Positions 34,324-42,898 of a stretch of 64,000 nt of DNA are shown here, piece by piece; the stretch's first letter is position 1, and each line of letters begins with the position of its first letter. A model generated the notes under the pieces. That model did no database searches and had not been told where the DNA came from. It saw only the letters and a list, made by a program, of their open reading frames with translations. The stretch is from assembly GCA_017434855.1 (NCBI GenBank), contig JAFRUA010000061.1, forward strand, positions 1-64,000. Direction: 5' to 3'. The stretch is from Clostridia bacterium (lineage in GTDB: Bacteria; Bacillota; Clostridia; Oscillospirales; Acutalibacteraceae). Position numbers and translations under genes: made by a program.

Positions 34324-35794
34324 TTCGTTCCCTCGCTATTCCGTCCGCTCTTGCCTTGCAGGTGTAGTACACATTTTTATCCATGTACTTTTTTGCAAGC
34401 GCGGCCCCGTATTTATATATGAGGAATGCACCAAGTTCAAATGCCGTGCAGTTCTGTGCCACGATGCAGTATTCCATCGCTTCCTCTACACGCTCGATCC
34501 CGTAGCCTTCAATCAGCTGCGAAATCTTCCGCAAGTGGGAGTTTCGGTATCTCGGTACCGCCAACTCCAGTTCCGCCATGAATGTCTCCCGGACATCCAC
34601 GCCGTCCAGCTGCCTGCGCAGTTCGAGTTCTGCGACCGATTCCATCTGGACACCGACATCCTCGCATGGTACAGCGGAGCCTTCCTGCGCCCGCTCCACG
34701 ACATATATTAGTATTCCGGTCGGCAGCAGATAGAAAAACAGTTTTCCGTCTTTCTTTTCAATTCGCACCTGTTTGCCCGGCGAAACCGCGAGGCGCGACA
34801 TCTCGTAAATGCTGTTCTCATATCTGACCTGATATTTATCCGAAACATTCCGGATTTCCACCCTGTCGATGATGAGATGCGGCACTTTAACCAAGACGCG
34901 GGCTTCTTCCTCGAACAGCTCTTTTGGCGGTTTGTGCGTCGTCCCGTTTGGCTTTGCGTTTGCCACCGTGTCCAGCCACTGCATTGCCGCGACATTCAGT
35001 TCGTTGATGCCGGAATAGAGCCGTCCGTCCAAGAATCCCTCTTTGACGTATTTGACGAGGTTTTCGACCTTGCCCTTTGTCTGCGGGTCTCGCGGACGGC
35101 ACAGCACCACTGTGTAGCCGACGTTTTTCACGTATTCCTCAAAAGCCGGTACCAAAATGATATTGCCAAAGTTTTCACTGACCACAAATACGCGATCCTG
35201 ATCATACATGATGGTCTGTGGTCTGCCTCCGAAATACCGGAATGCGTAGTCGTGCGCTTCGATCGCCGATTTCGTTGTGAACGGTTCCGCGCTGAAATAC
35301 ACGAAGTGCATCCTGCTGTACGAAAGCGTCATGCAGAAAAAATACACCCGCACCTTTTTTCCGTACATCGACATCAGCATCATCTGCCCGAAATCCGCTT
35401 GCGCCTCATATCCGGCTGGCAACGGTTTCCGGATGGATGTAATCCGCTTACTCAGGTAAATGCCACCAAGCTCACATCGGATTCTGTGAAGATACCGATG
35501 AAATGTGGACGGTCTGCATTCAAAATCCGGGAAGCGCTCTTCCAGTCGATAATACAGATTTGTGTTCTGGATCTGCGGGTTCGTTTTGAGTTCCTCTAAA
35601 ATGAACTCACGGTAACTGTCCAAATATGGGTGCTGCTCGCTTTCAACAGTATCGAACTCTGATTCGGTCATCGTGGCATATCGTCTACATGTTGGAATGC
35701 TGATATTATATCTTGCTGCGATTTTTGTTAACGGGACGCCCAGTTCGTAGTGCTCTTTCATTGTCTGCCAATCTGATTTGCTTATTTTAAGCAT
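34307..35794 (-). CDS. istA: IS21-family transposase IstA, element 1
   Basis: 495 residues. N-terminal helix-turn-helix (HYELGVPLTKIAARYNISIP), then the DDE integrase core: first aspartate in GYEAQADFGQM, second in TIMYDQDRVFVVSENFG and glutamate in KGKVENLVKYVKEGFL. Full length for IS21 transposases. Clearly diverged from the second IstA at 37607-39088, so the two elements are separate insertions. Confidence 0.93.
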   Translation of the reverse strand: MLKISKSDWQTMKEHYELGVPLTKIAARYNISIPTCRRYATMTESEFDTVESEQHPYLDSYREFILEELKTNPQIQNTNLYYRLEERFPDFECRPSTFHRYLHRIRCELGGIYLSKRITSIRKPLPAGYEAQADFGQMMLMSMYGKKVRVYFFCMTLSYSRMHFVYFSAEPFTTKSAIEAHDYAFRYFGGRPQTIMYDQDRVFVVSENFGNIILVPAFEEYVKNVGYTVVLCRPRDPQTKGKVENLVKYVKEGFLDGRLYSGINELNVAAMQWLDTVANAKPNGTTHKPPKELFEEEARVLVKVPHLIIDRVEIRNVSDKYQVRYENSIYEMSRLAVSPGKQVRIEKKDGKLFFYLLPTGILIYVVERAQEGSAVPCEDVGVQMESVAELELRRQLDGVDVRETFMAELELAVPRYRNSHLRKISQLIEGYGIERVEEAMEYCIVAQNCTAFELGAFLIYKYGAALAKKYMDKNVYYTCKARADGIARERNGRYQ

Positions 35795-35902
35795 GCTTTT
35801 ACCTCCTTTTTCTTAATTTAGATTGGCATTCTTCATTCAATCATATTCCACCACCTCCCGTCTGCCATTATATCATGTACTTGAGAAAAGTGGTGGGTAA
35901 AA

Positions 35903-35941
35903 CAAAAAAAGCCTCGCAATGCTTTTTGCATGGTGCGAGGT
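35903..35941 (-). terminator. Terminator downstream of the recombinase remnant
   Basis: CCTCGCA (35912-35918) and TGCGAGG (35934-35940) with an inner ATGC/GCAT stem; on the minus strand a T7 run follows. It would stop transcripts coming from the recombinase side before istA of element 1. Confidence 0.65.
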
Positions 35942-35962
35942 TTAGGAAATTATACGATGGTA

Positions 35963-36032
35963 TCGTATTTTAGCGTTAAATTTTCACTGATTTCTTATGC
36001 TAAAATACGATAGCGTCGTATTTTAGCGTTAA
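35963..36032. repeat. Three copies of a 17-bp repeat, two direct and one inverted
   Basis: TCGTATTTTAGCGTTAA occurs at 35963-35979 and 36016-36032, and in inverted near-identical form at 35995-36010. The last two make a 12-bp perfect inverted repeat (GCTAAAATACGA, 35999-36010). Possible protein-binding or attachment site beside the recombinase remnant, or IS-end repeats. Confidence 0.6.
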
Positions 36033-36047
36033 TGTGCTGCTGCTTTT

Positions 36048-36076
36048 TGTCAAGTTTTTTATCAAAAAACTTGACA
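36048..36076. other. Perfect 13-bp-arm hairpin
   Basis: TGTCAAGTTTTTT and AAAAAACTTGACA flank a 3-nt loop, nested in a longer imperfect hairpin whose outer arms are CTGCTTTTT and AAAAAGCAG. Possible terminator of the recombinase transcript or an IS end. Confidence 0.5.
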
Positions 36077-36168
36077 TTTTCAAAGAAAAAGCAGACACGT
36101 ATTGCTTCGTGCCTGCTATGTTATACACTCATTGGGTGTATTTTTCAAATCATGGATGGCTTTTTTCT

Positions 36169-36822
36169 TTATTTTACATACGGCTGGTCATATGTTACAC
36201 CGCACTTGAATTGAATCTGCATGTACTCATCATAGATTGTGATGCTTTCAACCATCTGCCTTATGATGAAACCGTTCCGGGCATCCTGCACCGAGCCGTT
36301 TGCGACTGCTTCCTCGAAGCTGTTGATCCATGCCCGCGATGCGTAATAGTTCGTGTTTTCATCCTGCAGTTCTGCCTTCTTCTTTTCGAGTGCCTGTATC
36401 TTTTCTGCGCTCTCTTTGATCAGAGCGTTATACGTAGGCAGATCCAGCGCCTTTGCCGTTTTTTGTCTCTGGGCCTGAATAACCTTTACCTGAATCGCGG
36501 CAATCTCAGTTTCAATGGATTCGATCTTATCTTTGATGTCTTGACCGGTTGTTTCAACGAGCCCGTCTCCTATGGTTTCGAGTATCTCATCCATTTCGTC
36601 GACCAGTTGCCGCATTGCTTCTTTGTATGTTTTTTCCAGTGTTTCTTCGTTGACGTGATGTGAATCACAGACGCTTCTTCCCTCAACGATTCTTCTGGCA
36701 CAGCCCCATGTTCTTGATTTCCCGATTTTCAACGCGTGACCCCGCGCCGTTGTCCGGAAGATCAGGCCTGGAGATTTAACCCGGCCTTCCCGGGTGGCAA
36801 AACGTCGCGGAAAATCTGCCAC
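36169..36822 (-). pseudogene. C-terminal half of a serine recombinase
   Basis: The readable frame keeps part of the zinc-ribbon domain (SRTWGCARRIVEGRSVCDSH), the long coiled coil (about 70-170, for example QDIKDKIESIETEIAAIQVK) and the C-terminal beta strand FIIRQMVESITIYDEYMQIQ. The N-terminal resolvase domain with the catalytic serine is missing. The frame becomes unlike recombinases at about 36770, where sequence next to IS21 element 2 begins. It is the likely former integrase of the island, destroyed by insertion. Confidence 0.8.
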
Positions 36823-36942
36823 TTTCGGAAGATCTCTGGGAATGGTTCCCCGTGTATATTCAATCCTCAGAAGAGGATATTGTTTTCAATTTCAAGTATC
36901 TATCAAGCTTTTCGGAGGCACAGCCCGGTCCTCCTTTTCTTT

Positions 36943-37623
36943 TTATCTCAGTCGAATGATCTGGCTGTTTGCTGTGATGCGGTCCACAAGGGTCTGCATC
37001 AGATGTGTATCTTCCGCTGCACTGATCCAACCGGACAGCTCACGGTTCGTAATGATGATGAGGCTCCGTGCCTCGTTCAGAAATGAGATCGCACGATAGA
37101 ATATCGGCAGATCTTCCGGCGTGATGTTCGCGTACATCACATCGTCGATGATGATTACCGCACAATCCAATATGTAACGGTAGATCTTTTCGGTTTTGCG
37201 GGAGGTGTCCTTGTGCTTCATCACCCGCAGGAATTCTTCGATATTGCAGTAATAAACGGTCTCTTTGCGTTCCAGCGCCATCTGGCCAATATGTGCAGCC
37301 AGCGTCGTTTTGCCGGTGTCACATCGACCAATCAGGATGATGTTCTGTTCCTCTTCGATCCACTGCAAAGTATCCAGTTGCTCCACCTGCCATGCAATGC
37401 CAGGTTTGAGTCTGGATGGATCAAATACTCTCTGCGGCAACCGGCTGGCATTCTTGTTCCGCTGGATCGCCGCCTGCCTGCGGAGCTCCAGCTCTGCACT
37501 GAACACATAATCCAGATAATCAAGGTTTGACACGGTCTCCCGGTTCAAATCGATCTTGCCGTGGGCGAGGTTTTGCAGATTCAGCAATCGCGCTTTCTCG
37601 TACAGTTCAATCAAGTCTGCCAT
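36943..37623 (-). CDS. istB: IS21-family helper ATPase IstB, element 2
   Basis: 226 residues from the ATG at 37623, behind GGAGGAAC. Walker A IGRCDTGKTTLAAHIG, Walker B CAVIIIDDVMY, sensor SLIIITNRELSGW. Overlaps the istA end by 17 nt. Homologous to but clearly distinct from the first IstB. Confidence 0.93.
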   Translation of the reverse strand: MADLIELYEKARLLNLQNLAHGKIDLNRETVSNLDYLDYVFSAELELRRQAAIQRNKNASRLPQRVFDPSRLKPGIAWQVEQLDTLQWIEEEQNIILIGRCDTGKTTLAAHIGQMALERKETVYYCNIEEFLRVMKHKDTSRKTEKIYRYILDCAVIIIDDVMYANITPEDLPIFYRAISFLNEARSLIIITNRELSGWISAAEDTHLMQTLVDRITANSQIIRLR

Positions 37624-39088
37624 TTTGTTCCTCCGCAATCTCTTCCGCACGCTTCTTGCAGTGATAAATGGCATTGGCGGTCATTTTCCGTTTCCCGATC
37701 CCAATGCCATACCGATAAAGCAAGAAGGCTTGAACCTCGTTCAGTGTGCATCTTTTCACCCGGATACAATAACGAATGGCCGTCTCAACCTGATCAACCG
37801 CGTATGCTTTCGCCAGGGAAAGGATCTTTGTCATTTGGCTGTTGGCGTACCTGCCGTTCTGCTTGTGAAGCAAGGCGATGAAATCCTCGATATCTTCTAC
37901 ATCTGCAAAGATGCGCCGTACCGCATTCTCACCAACGGTTTCCATTTCCGTTCCTTCGTCGCGGTATGGAATATCTCCGCCTTCTTCAGCAGACTTGCGA
38001 CATTTATGAATCAGCTCGCCGGTGTCTGTTTTGTAGAACATGAGCACACCGTCTGTCTCTTCGATACGCACCTGATCGAATTGTTTGACGCGGGATCTCG
38101 GTAACTCATATTTGCTCCATTCATAGATGACGGCATTTTTGTCGGACACGGCACGGATCGCCACTTCCGCTTCTTCGATCTGCACCTTTTCGAGATATTT
38201 GGATTCCTCCCGGAACAACTCCCGTGGTGCTTTCCGTGTGCGCTCGTGTGTGGTACCGTTGCACTCTTTGTCCAGCCATTCCAAAGCGGCGCTGTTGAGT
38301 GAATCAATCCCGGTGTATAACCGCCCTTGCAGGAATCCCTCTTTGACATACCGAACAAAGCTTTCCACCTTGCCCTTCGTCTGTGGATCGCTCTTGTGAC
38401 AGAGGATCACGCTGAAGCCTGCCTGACGTACGAAATCCTCAAATTGTGGAACCAGGATGATATTGCCGTAGTTCTCGCTCACGACGAACACCTTATCCTG
38501 ATCGTACAGAATCGTTTGCGTCCGACCACCGAAATACCGAAAAGCATATTTGTGCGCTTCAATTGCTGTCTTTGTTCGGAATGGTTCCCGGCTGAAATAC
38601 ACAAACCGCATCCGGCTGTAGGACAGCACCATACAAAAGAAGTACACGCGGACAATCCGATCGTACATGTCTTTCATTTTGAGCTGCCCGAAATCGACCT
38701 GTGCTTCATAGCCGGGCGGCATTTCTTCACGGAAGGACGTCGGACGGCTTTCCGGCTTCACATAGCCCGTCTGTTCCCGCAGATCCTTGATGTAGCGAAA
38801 AAAGGTTGTCTTTTTGCAATTGAAATCTGGGAACTGATCCTTGATCCGATACATGATGTTGGTGGCAGGGGTCTGCGGACAGATTTTCAGGATGCTGAGA
38901 ATGAAGGCGCGATACTGTTCCAGATATGGCGTGTTGTTCCGCAGGTACTGATCGAAAGCATCTTCATCCAGTCGCAGCCATTTGTTCGCGCTGGGCACCG
39001 AGATCCCGATTTTCTTACAAATCGTTGTTGTCGGTACACCCAGCGACTTTAAGTGTTTGAGCTCTAAAAACTGTTCTTTGGAAACCAT
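37607..39088 (-). CDS. istA: IS21-family transposase IstA, element 2
   Basis: 493 residues. Helix-turn-helix LGVPTTTICKKIGISVPSAN, catalytic aspartates in GYEAQVDFGQL and TILYDQDKVFVVSENYG, and glutamate in KGKVESFVRYVKEGFL. Full length and intact. AGGAGG is visible upstream of the ATG. The 282-bp gap 39089-39370 contains a strong hairpin (AACAGCCACGG with CCGTGGCTGTT, 39302-39328) and a palindrome AACGGTTAATATACCGTT, but no gene. Confidence 0.93.
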   Translation of the reverse strand: MVSKEQFLELKHLKSLGVPTTTICKKIGISVPSANKWLRLDEDAFDQYLRNNTPYLEQYRAFILSILKICPQTPATNIMYRIKDQFPDFNCKKTTFFRYIKDLREQTGYVKPESRPTSFREEMPPGYEAQVDFGQLKMKDMYDRIVRVYFFCMVLSYSRMRFVYFSREPFRTKTAIEAHKYAFRYFGGRTQTILYDQDKVFVVSENYGNIILVPQFEDFVRQAGFSVILCHKSDPQTKGKVESFVRYVKEGFLQGRLYTGIDSLNSAALEWLDKECNGTTHERTRKAPRELFREESKYLEKVQIEEAEVAIRAVSDKNAVIYEWSKYELPRSRVKQFDQVRIEETDGVLMFYKTDTGELIHKCRKSAEEGGDIPYRDEGTEMETVGENAVRRIFADVEDIEDFIALLHKQNGRYANSQMTKILSLAKAYAVDQVETAIRYCIRVKRCTLNEVQAFLLYRYGIGIGKRKMTANAIYHCKKRAEEIAEEQNGRLD

Positions 39089-39370
39089 GGTTTTTTTACC
39101 TCCTTATTCTTTGATTTCGATTTCCAAATCAGCCGCGTGCAATCATACGCACCACCTCCTTCATTATGGAGAAAAGGACCAGTCGGATTTATTTTGGTAT
39201 TTCTTTCTTATATCTATCTCACGTGCGGCTTTATATAAAAAAGCTCCGAATAGTCCATCCTCCGTACGCACAGGGCGGACACACCGCCTTTGTTATATAG
39301 CAACAGCCACGGTTTGCCCGTGGCTGTTGTGCTTTGCTAACGGTTAATATACCGTTGGATGATAGTGATA

Positions 39371-39970
39371 TTATTTGAGTTGTGCTAATATGATTTTAAG
39401 CGTATACTCCAACAGCAGATTGACATTCTTGCTGTGGTATTTTTCTCCCATGCAAAGAATCTCGTCAAGGTGAAGAGAACGAAATCGCCTTCGGTCTATT
39501 CCAATGAAATCAAAAACCAATGTTTCCAGTTCTGCCTCGTTCATCGCCGGACGCATAGAATACACTTTGTCGCAGATCGCTTTTTCCGGGGAAGCAATGC
39601 GATATACATTTCCGGCAACACTCACATTACGGACAAAAAGATCAAATACTTCTTCTGGAACATCTCGATATGTGAAGCGACCGAACGGCGTGTTGTATTG
39701 CTTTTTTCCATGCTTCCCGTATGTTGCGCTTTGGAAGGCGTTTGGATGCGCTTCTATAAGATGATACTCGGCTAAGGCATAATCAAAAGAAAGATATGAC
39801 GGTCCATAGATTGCCCCGGCAAGAAACTTACCATTAGCTTTCGGATCGGTTGTGTATAGCCCTCTTACGACCGGAAAGAGCTTTTGTTCCTGAACCATAC
39901 GATGGATTTTATCATTTGGATTTTGGTAGTTCGAGAGCTCTTCTCGCAGAATTTCTGTTGTATAGATCAT
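39371..39970 (-). CDS. AbiEi-type (type IV TA) antitoxin-like protein
   Basis: 199 residues. The AbiEi-family pattern is visible: an N-terminal winged-helix region (LFPVVRGLYTTDPKANGKFL), then AGAIYGPSYLSFDYALAEYH and ASPEKAICDKVY. AbiEi proteins repress their operon and neutralise the AbiEii nucleotidyltransferase toxin. The expected abiEii gene should follow directly on the minus strand, but the sequence beyond 39371 is a hairpin region and then IS21 element 2, so the toxin gene is missing. A second, fragmentary copy of the C-terminus lies at 40424-40480. Confidence 0.78.
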   Translation of the reverse strand: MIYTTEILREELSNYQNPNDKIHRMVQEQKLFPVVRGLYTTDPKANGKFLAGAIYGPSYLSFDYALAEYHLIEAHPNAFQSATYGKHGKKQYNTPFGRFTYRDVPEEVFDLFVRNVSVAGNVYRIASPEKAICDKVYSMRPAMNEAELETLVFDFIGIDRRRFRSLHLDEILCMGEKYHSKNVNLLLEYTLKIILAQLK

Positions 39971-40163
39971 TTTCTTTTCTCTGCAGCCTCTCTTACAATT
40001 GGATTATCTGGAGTAAATTTTACATTTGAACTTGTATTATTCACCTGACTTCTATTTCGATTCGGCATTTCCGGCTCGCAGGCTATTGTTTAAAAAGGCC
40101 ATTCGCAATAGGAAATACTAAGGTTTTTACGAAAAAAAGACGTATGGTTTATATATTTCTATT
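39971..40163. other. Gap upstream of the AbiEi-type gene
   Basis: AT-rich, no open frame with a ribosome-binding site. Contains AAAAAGGCC (40092-40100), resembling an arm of the structured units that follow. Confidence 0.4.
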
Positions 40164-40267
40164 CTCTGAAGTATGAAGCTAACTGAAGCTATTTCTAAGA
40201 AAAGCATATGTGAGAAGAATAATATGGAAACTTTCCAGAAATCGCTTCAGAAGATCCTTTTCTTCAG
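40164..40267. repeat. Structured 104-nt unit A
   Basis: First of two tandem related units. Stem sets: three GAAG-type motifs (CTGAAG 40166-40171, TGAAGC 40174-40179, CTGAAGC 40183-40189) can pair with GCTTCAG (40244-40250) and CTTCAG (40262-40267). AAGAAAAG (40197-40204) pairs with CTTTTCTT (40257-40264). Transcribed strand unknown. Confidence 0.7.
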
Positions 40268-40278
40268 TAAATAGTTTT

Positions 40279-40382
40279 CTGTGAGGTGTGAGGTTCTGTG
40301 AGGCTATTTCTTAAAAGGCCGTATGTGAGAAGAAATATATAGAAGTTTCCAGAAATCACCTCACAACGGCCTTTTACCTCAC
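40279..40382. repeat. Structured 104-nt unit B, covarying with unit A
   Basis: Aligns along its whole length with unit A. Its stems are changed but kept paired: GTGAGG at 40281, 40288 and 40298 faces CCTCAC at 40359 and 40377, and TAAAAGGCCGT (40312-40322) faces ACGGCCTTTTA (40366-40376). The unpaired middle (TATGTGAGAAGAA, TTTCCAGAAATC) is conserved instead. Confidence 0.75.
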
Positions 40383-40423
40383 ATATGCTGCAGCAGCCGG
40401 TGCAAAACGGAAGGGTTGGCAGA

Positions 40424-40480
40424 TTGCTCTAGTAAGATTTTAAGCGTATACTCCATCAGCAGATTAACATTCTTACCCAC
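40424..40480 (-). pseudogene. C-terminal remnant of a second AbiEi-type gene
   Basis: On the minus strand it reads VGKNVNLLMEYTLKILLEQ, matching SKNVNLLLEYTLKIILAQ at the end of the intact gene (39381-39437). The rest is gone; the helicase gene ends just 12 nt away. Confidence 0.75.
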
Positions 40481-40491
40481 GTTATGTATCA

Positions 40492-42447
40492 TCATATTTC
40501 ATCGATTCCTATCGATTTTAGATACTGATATGTTCCATCATAAAATTCAGGCGCCCTTGAAGGATCATCAGCATTGCCAGAGGGGATAAAAATGACTAAT
40601 CCCTGCCTGGAGCGTGTAAATAAAACTCTATATGCATTTTTTAAATACCGTTTTCTTTGCTCAACATTAACATGATTCCATCTCTCGCCTCGGAACCGAT
40701 AGTATTCAAACTCTCCATCAACATAACAGAAATCTGCATCCCACGCAAGGAGACCATAATCAATCTCTAGACCCTGTACCTTGAATTCTGATGCGGCAAC
40801 TTCCAAATAGTATGACGAATCAACATTTTCTTTTCCGTTCAAAAACCAGCCAACATGATTGATTTCCGAGGGAACCCAGATGCCTTCGCCTCTTAAGCGT
40901 TTCCCTTCTGAACTTGCAAGCAATCCGAACCGCTCACTACCCCTGGCTTTTTCCTTTACCCATTGTTTTGCAGTTTCAAACTTCCGGGTAAGCACAACAG
41001 GGTACGTTTGTTTTAGGCTTTGAAAAATTTTCCGGGCATCTTCGACATTATTATCCAGGAGTGCTTTTGTGAAATCAGATAGCCGTTCGCTCCGAAACGA
41101 TCGCAAAGAGACACCCAAATGAAGACTGGGCTCTACAATATATGTCCGGCCGCCAAGCAACTGATCGATGGTAGAATCGCCCACGTACTCATAATCTACC
41201 ATTTTATCTGATAAGTAGATTTCCCAGTTAGGATAGTTGTCTTTGAGCGCGTGAAACCAGTCCTCGATTCCTGCTTCCCCAGTATATATCTCCTGGCCAC
41301 CACCAACAAGGCAAATAATGGTTGCCCAGCTCTCATGCCGGTCCATTATACTTATCAAGAATTCTGGCTCAGATTGATTAAAATCGCTAACCCCTTTTTT
41401 CCGTTTCATAAAGTCGGTTAAGGCATCCCTGTCCCACGCCCGTTGCGCTTCGTCAAAAATCGCGACTTTTTCAATCGGAGGGCGGGAGCTTGTTAATGCC
41501 TCATCCCGGAATTTGTGTATTATCTGAATAAACGCTTTGGTTTCTCTCTTAGCCTCATTAATGGTAATCCCATCACGTTTTGCGCGATCCTTGGCCAAAG
41601 CCGTTTGCAGAACATCTACCAAAGGCCCGTTTCCGGACAGAAAAACTGCGTGTTCTTCAGAGTCATATTTGTGACGTTCATTTGCGATATTCAGTCCAGC
41701 CAGCGTTTTTCCGGCGCCGGGAACTCCTGTTACGAAACATATTGCCTTTTTGCCTGATGCTTTACAGTTTTCAATGATTTGACTGATCGCTTTTGTAGTA
41801 TGTGTGAGGTTTTCAGCACCAGCGTCATTTCGAGAAATATCGTGGACAGAATGATTTCTGTATAAAGACTGGGCTGCCTCTATGATCGTGGGGGTAGGAG
41901 CATATCGAGAACCAAGCCATGTTTTCATACTTAATTCTTCATCTGCTTCTTGCTGAATTGTGTCATGGATAAAACAACCAAGATCCATTTTATTGCAAAA
42001 TACGACCTTGCTGATCCGGTCATTCATTACCTCTATGTTGCATGGCCTTTCAGGAGCATCTGTCGATAAACTGATTGGAATTATCAACCGTCCTTTGCTC
42101 GCTTCATGGAAATACTTCAAATCGAGCGCATAGTCCATAACCTGATCTGCTGTTGCTTTCTTGTGTTCAGAATCGCCAACTTTGAATTCCAGCAAAAAGA
42201 TGATGCCGCTCACGATCAATACCACATCAACCCGATGTCCGATGCGCGGAATAGTGTATTCAAACGCAATATCACCGTGCTTCAGAAAAGAAAGCTGGCT
42301 CTTCAGTATTATTATCTCCTGTTGCCATGCTCGTTTTTGAAGATCAGTCGTTTCAAACTCATCATTAATCAACAGCGTTCCCAGGATACGGTCTGTGGAG
42401 TCAGTCAGAAACTGTTGTATTGAGGCGGAATAGTATTCTCTTCTCAT
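40492..42447 (-). CDS. Nuclease-helicase of the DUF2075 family
   Basis: 651 residues. The N-terminal ~180 look like a PD-(D/E)XK nuclease domain: aspartate in IGHRVDVVLIVSG and E-x-K in FLLEFKVGDSEH. A DUF2075 SF1-type ATPase follows: Walker A FVTGVPGAGKTLAGLNIANE, Walker B VAIFDEAQRAWDRDAL, and the C-terminal motif VLFTRSRQGLVIFIP. Predicted DNA- or RNA-directed helicase with an attached nuclease. Last gene of the minus-strand defence operon, 13 nt after vsr, so probably a component or accessory of it. The core MORC-type systems are described without needing such a protein, so its role is inferred. Confidence 0.85.
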   Translation of the reverse strand: MRREYYSASIQQFLTDSTDRILGTLLINDEFETTDLQKRAWQQEIIILKSQLSFLKHGDIAFEYTIPRIGHRVDVVLIVSGIIFLLEFKVGDSEHKKATADQVMDYALDLKYFHEASKGRLIIPISLSTDAPERPCNIEVMNDRISKVVFCNKMDLGCFIHDTIQQEADEELSMKTWLGSRYAPTPTIIEAAQSLYRNHSVHDISRNDAGAENLTHTTKAISQIIENCKASGKKAICFVTGVPGAGKTLAGLNIANERHKYDSEEHAVFLSGNGPLVDVLQTALAKDRAKRDGITINEAKRETKAFIQIIHKFRDEALTSSRPPIEKVAIFDEAQRAWDRDALTDFMKRKKGVSDFNQSEPEFLISIMDRHESWATIICLVGGGQEIYTGEAGIEDWFHALKDNYPNWEIYLSDKMVDYEYVGDSTIDQLLGGRTYIVEPSLHLGVSLRSFRSERLSDFTKALLDNNVEDARKIFQSLKQTYPVVLTRKFETAKQWVKEKARGSERFGLLASSEGKRLRGEGIWVPSEINHVGWFLNGKENVDSSYYLEVAASEFKVQGLEIDYGLLAWDADFCYVDGEFEYYRFRGERWNHVNVEQRKRYLKNAYRVLFTRSRQGLVIFIPSGNADDPSRAPEFYDGTYQYLKSIGIDEI

Positions 42448-42460
42448 TGGCAGCCTCCTT

Positions 42461-42898
42461 TCACTGTTTGTCCTGGGACGTTATCGATCTGACCAATTTT
42501 TCCATTGCAAACTCAAAGTTTGCTTTTTTTAGTTCACATTCCCATATCACAATCACTTTGAGTCCCATCTGGGATAATTCTGCATAGTTCCGCTTGTCAC
42601 GGGAGACATTTCCTTCAATCTTTTTAGCCCAATACTCTGCATTGTTTTTCGGCCAAACAAATTTGACGCAGCCTTCGTGTTTATGCCAGAAACAACCGTT
42701 GATAAAAATGACGGTTTTGTACTTTGGCAGATAAATATCCGGCTTTCCGGGAAGTCGAGCGTCATTCTTCCGATAACGAAACCCTCTCGAAAAAAGGAAC
42801 AATCTGACTAATTTCTCCGGTTTTGTGTCCTTGCTGCGGATGCGGGACATGTTATAACTTCGTGCTTCTTTACTGTGATTATCGGGCATTTTGATCAC
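42461..42898 (-). CDS. vsr: Very short patch repair endonuclease (Vsr)
   Basis: 145 residues. Nicks 5' of T in T:G mismatches created by deamination of 5-methylcytosine. Family features: MSRIRSKDTKPEKLVRLFLF with the metal aspartate, LPGKPDIYLPKYKTVIFING, and the zinc/structural CFWHKHEGC. Overlaps the methylase gene by 20 nt, the standard partner, so it protects the host from mutation at sites modified by that methylase. Confidence 0.95.
   Translation of the reverse strand: MIKMPDNHSKEARSYNMSRIRSKDTKPEKLVRLFLFSRGFRYRKNDARLPGKPDIYLPKYKTVIFINGCFWHKHEGCVKFVWPKNNAEYWAKKIEGNVSRDKRNYAELSQMGLKVIVIWECELKKANFEFAMEKLVRSITSQDKQ

Larger units (their letters stand above)
33640..35794 (-). mobile_element. 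IS21-family insertion sequence 1
   Basis: Defined by complete istA and istB. I could not identify its terminal inverted repeats with confidence; the given limits are the coding limits only. The true ends are expected within about 33.3-33.6 kb and 35.8-36.1 kb. Confidence 0.8.
36943..39088 (-). mobile_element. IS21-family insertion sequence 2
   Basis: Complete istA-istB pair inserted in or next to a serine recombinase gene. Ends not resolved: CGGAAGATC occurs twice near the left side (36754, 36826), but no convincing partner was found on the right side (39.1-39.4 kb). Limits given are coding limits. Confidence 0.8.

Noticed and set aside
40164-40382. CRISPR-like array or ToxIN-type (type III TA) antitoxin repeats
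   Set aside because: Only two units of 104 nt, no spacer logic, no cas genes and no ToxN-like gene next to them. Kept as structured units of unknown role.
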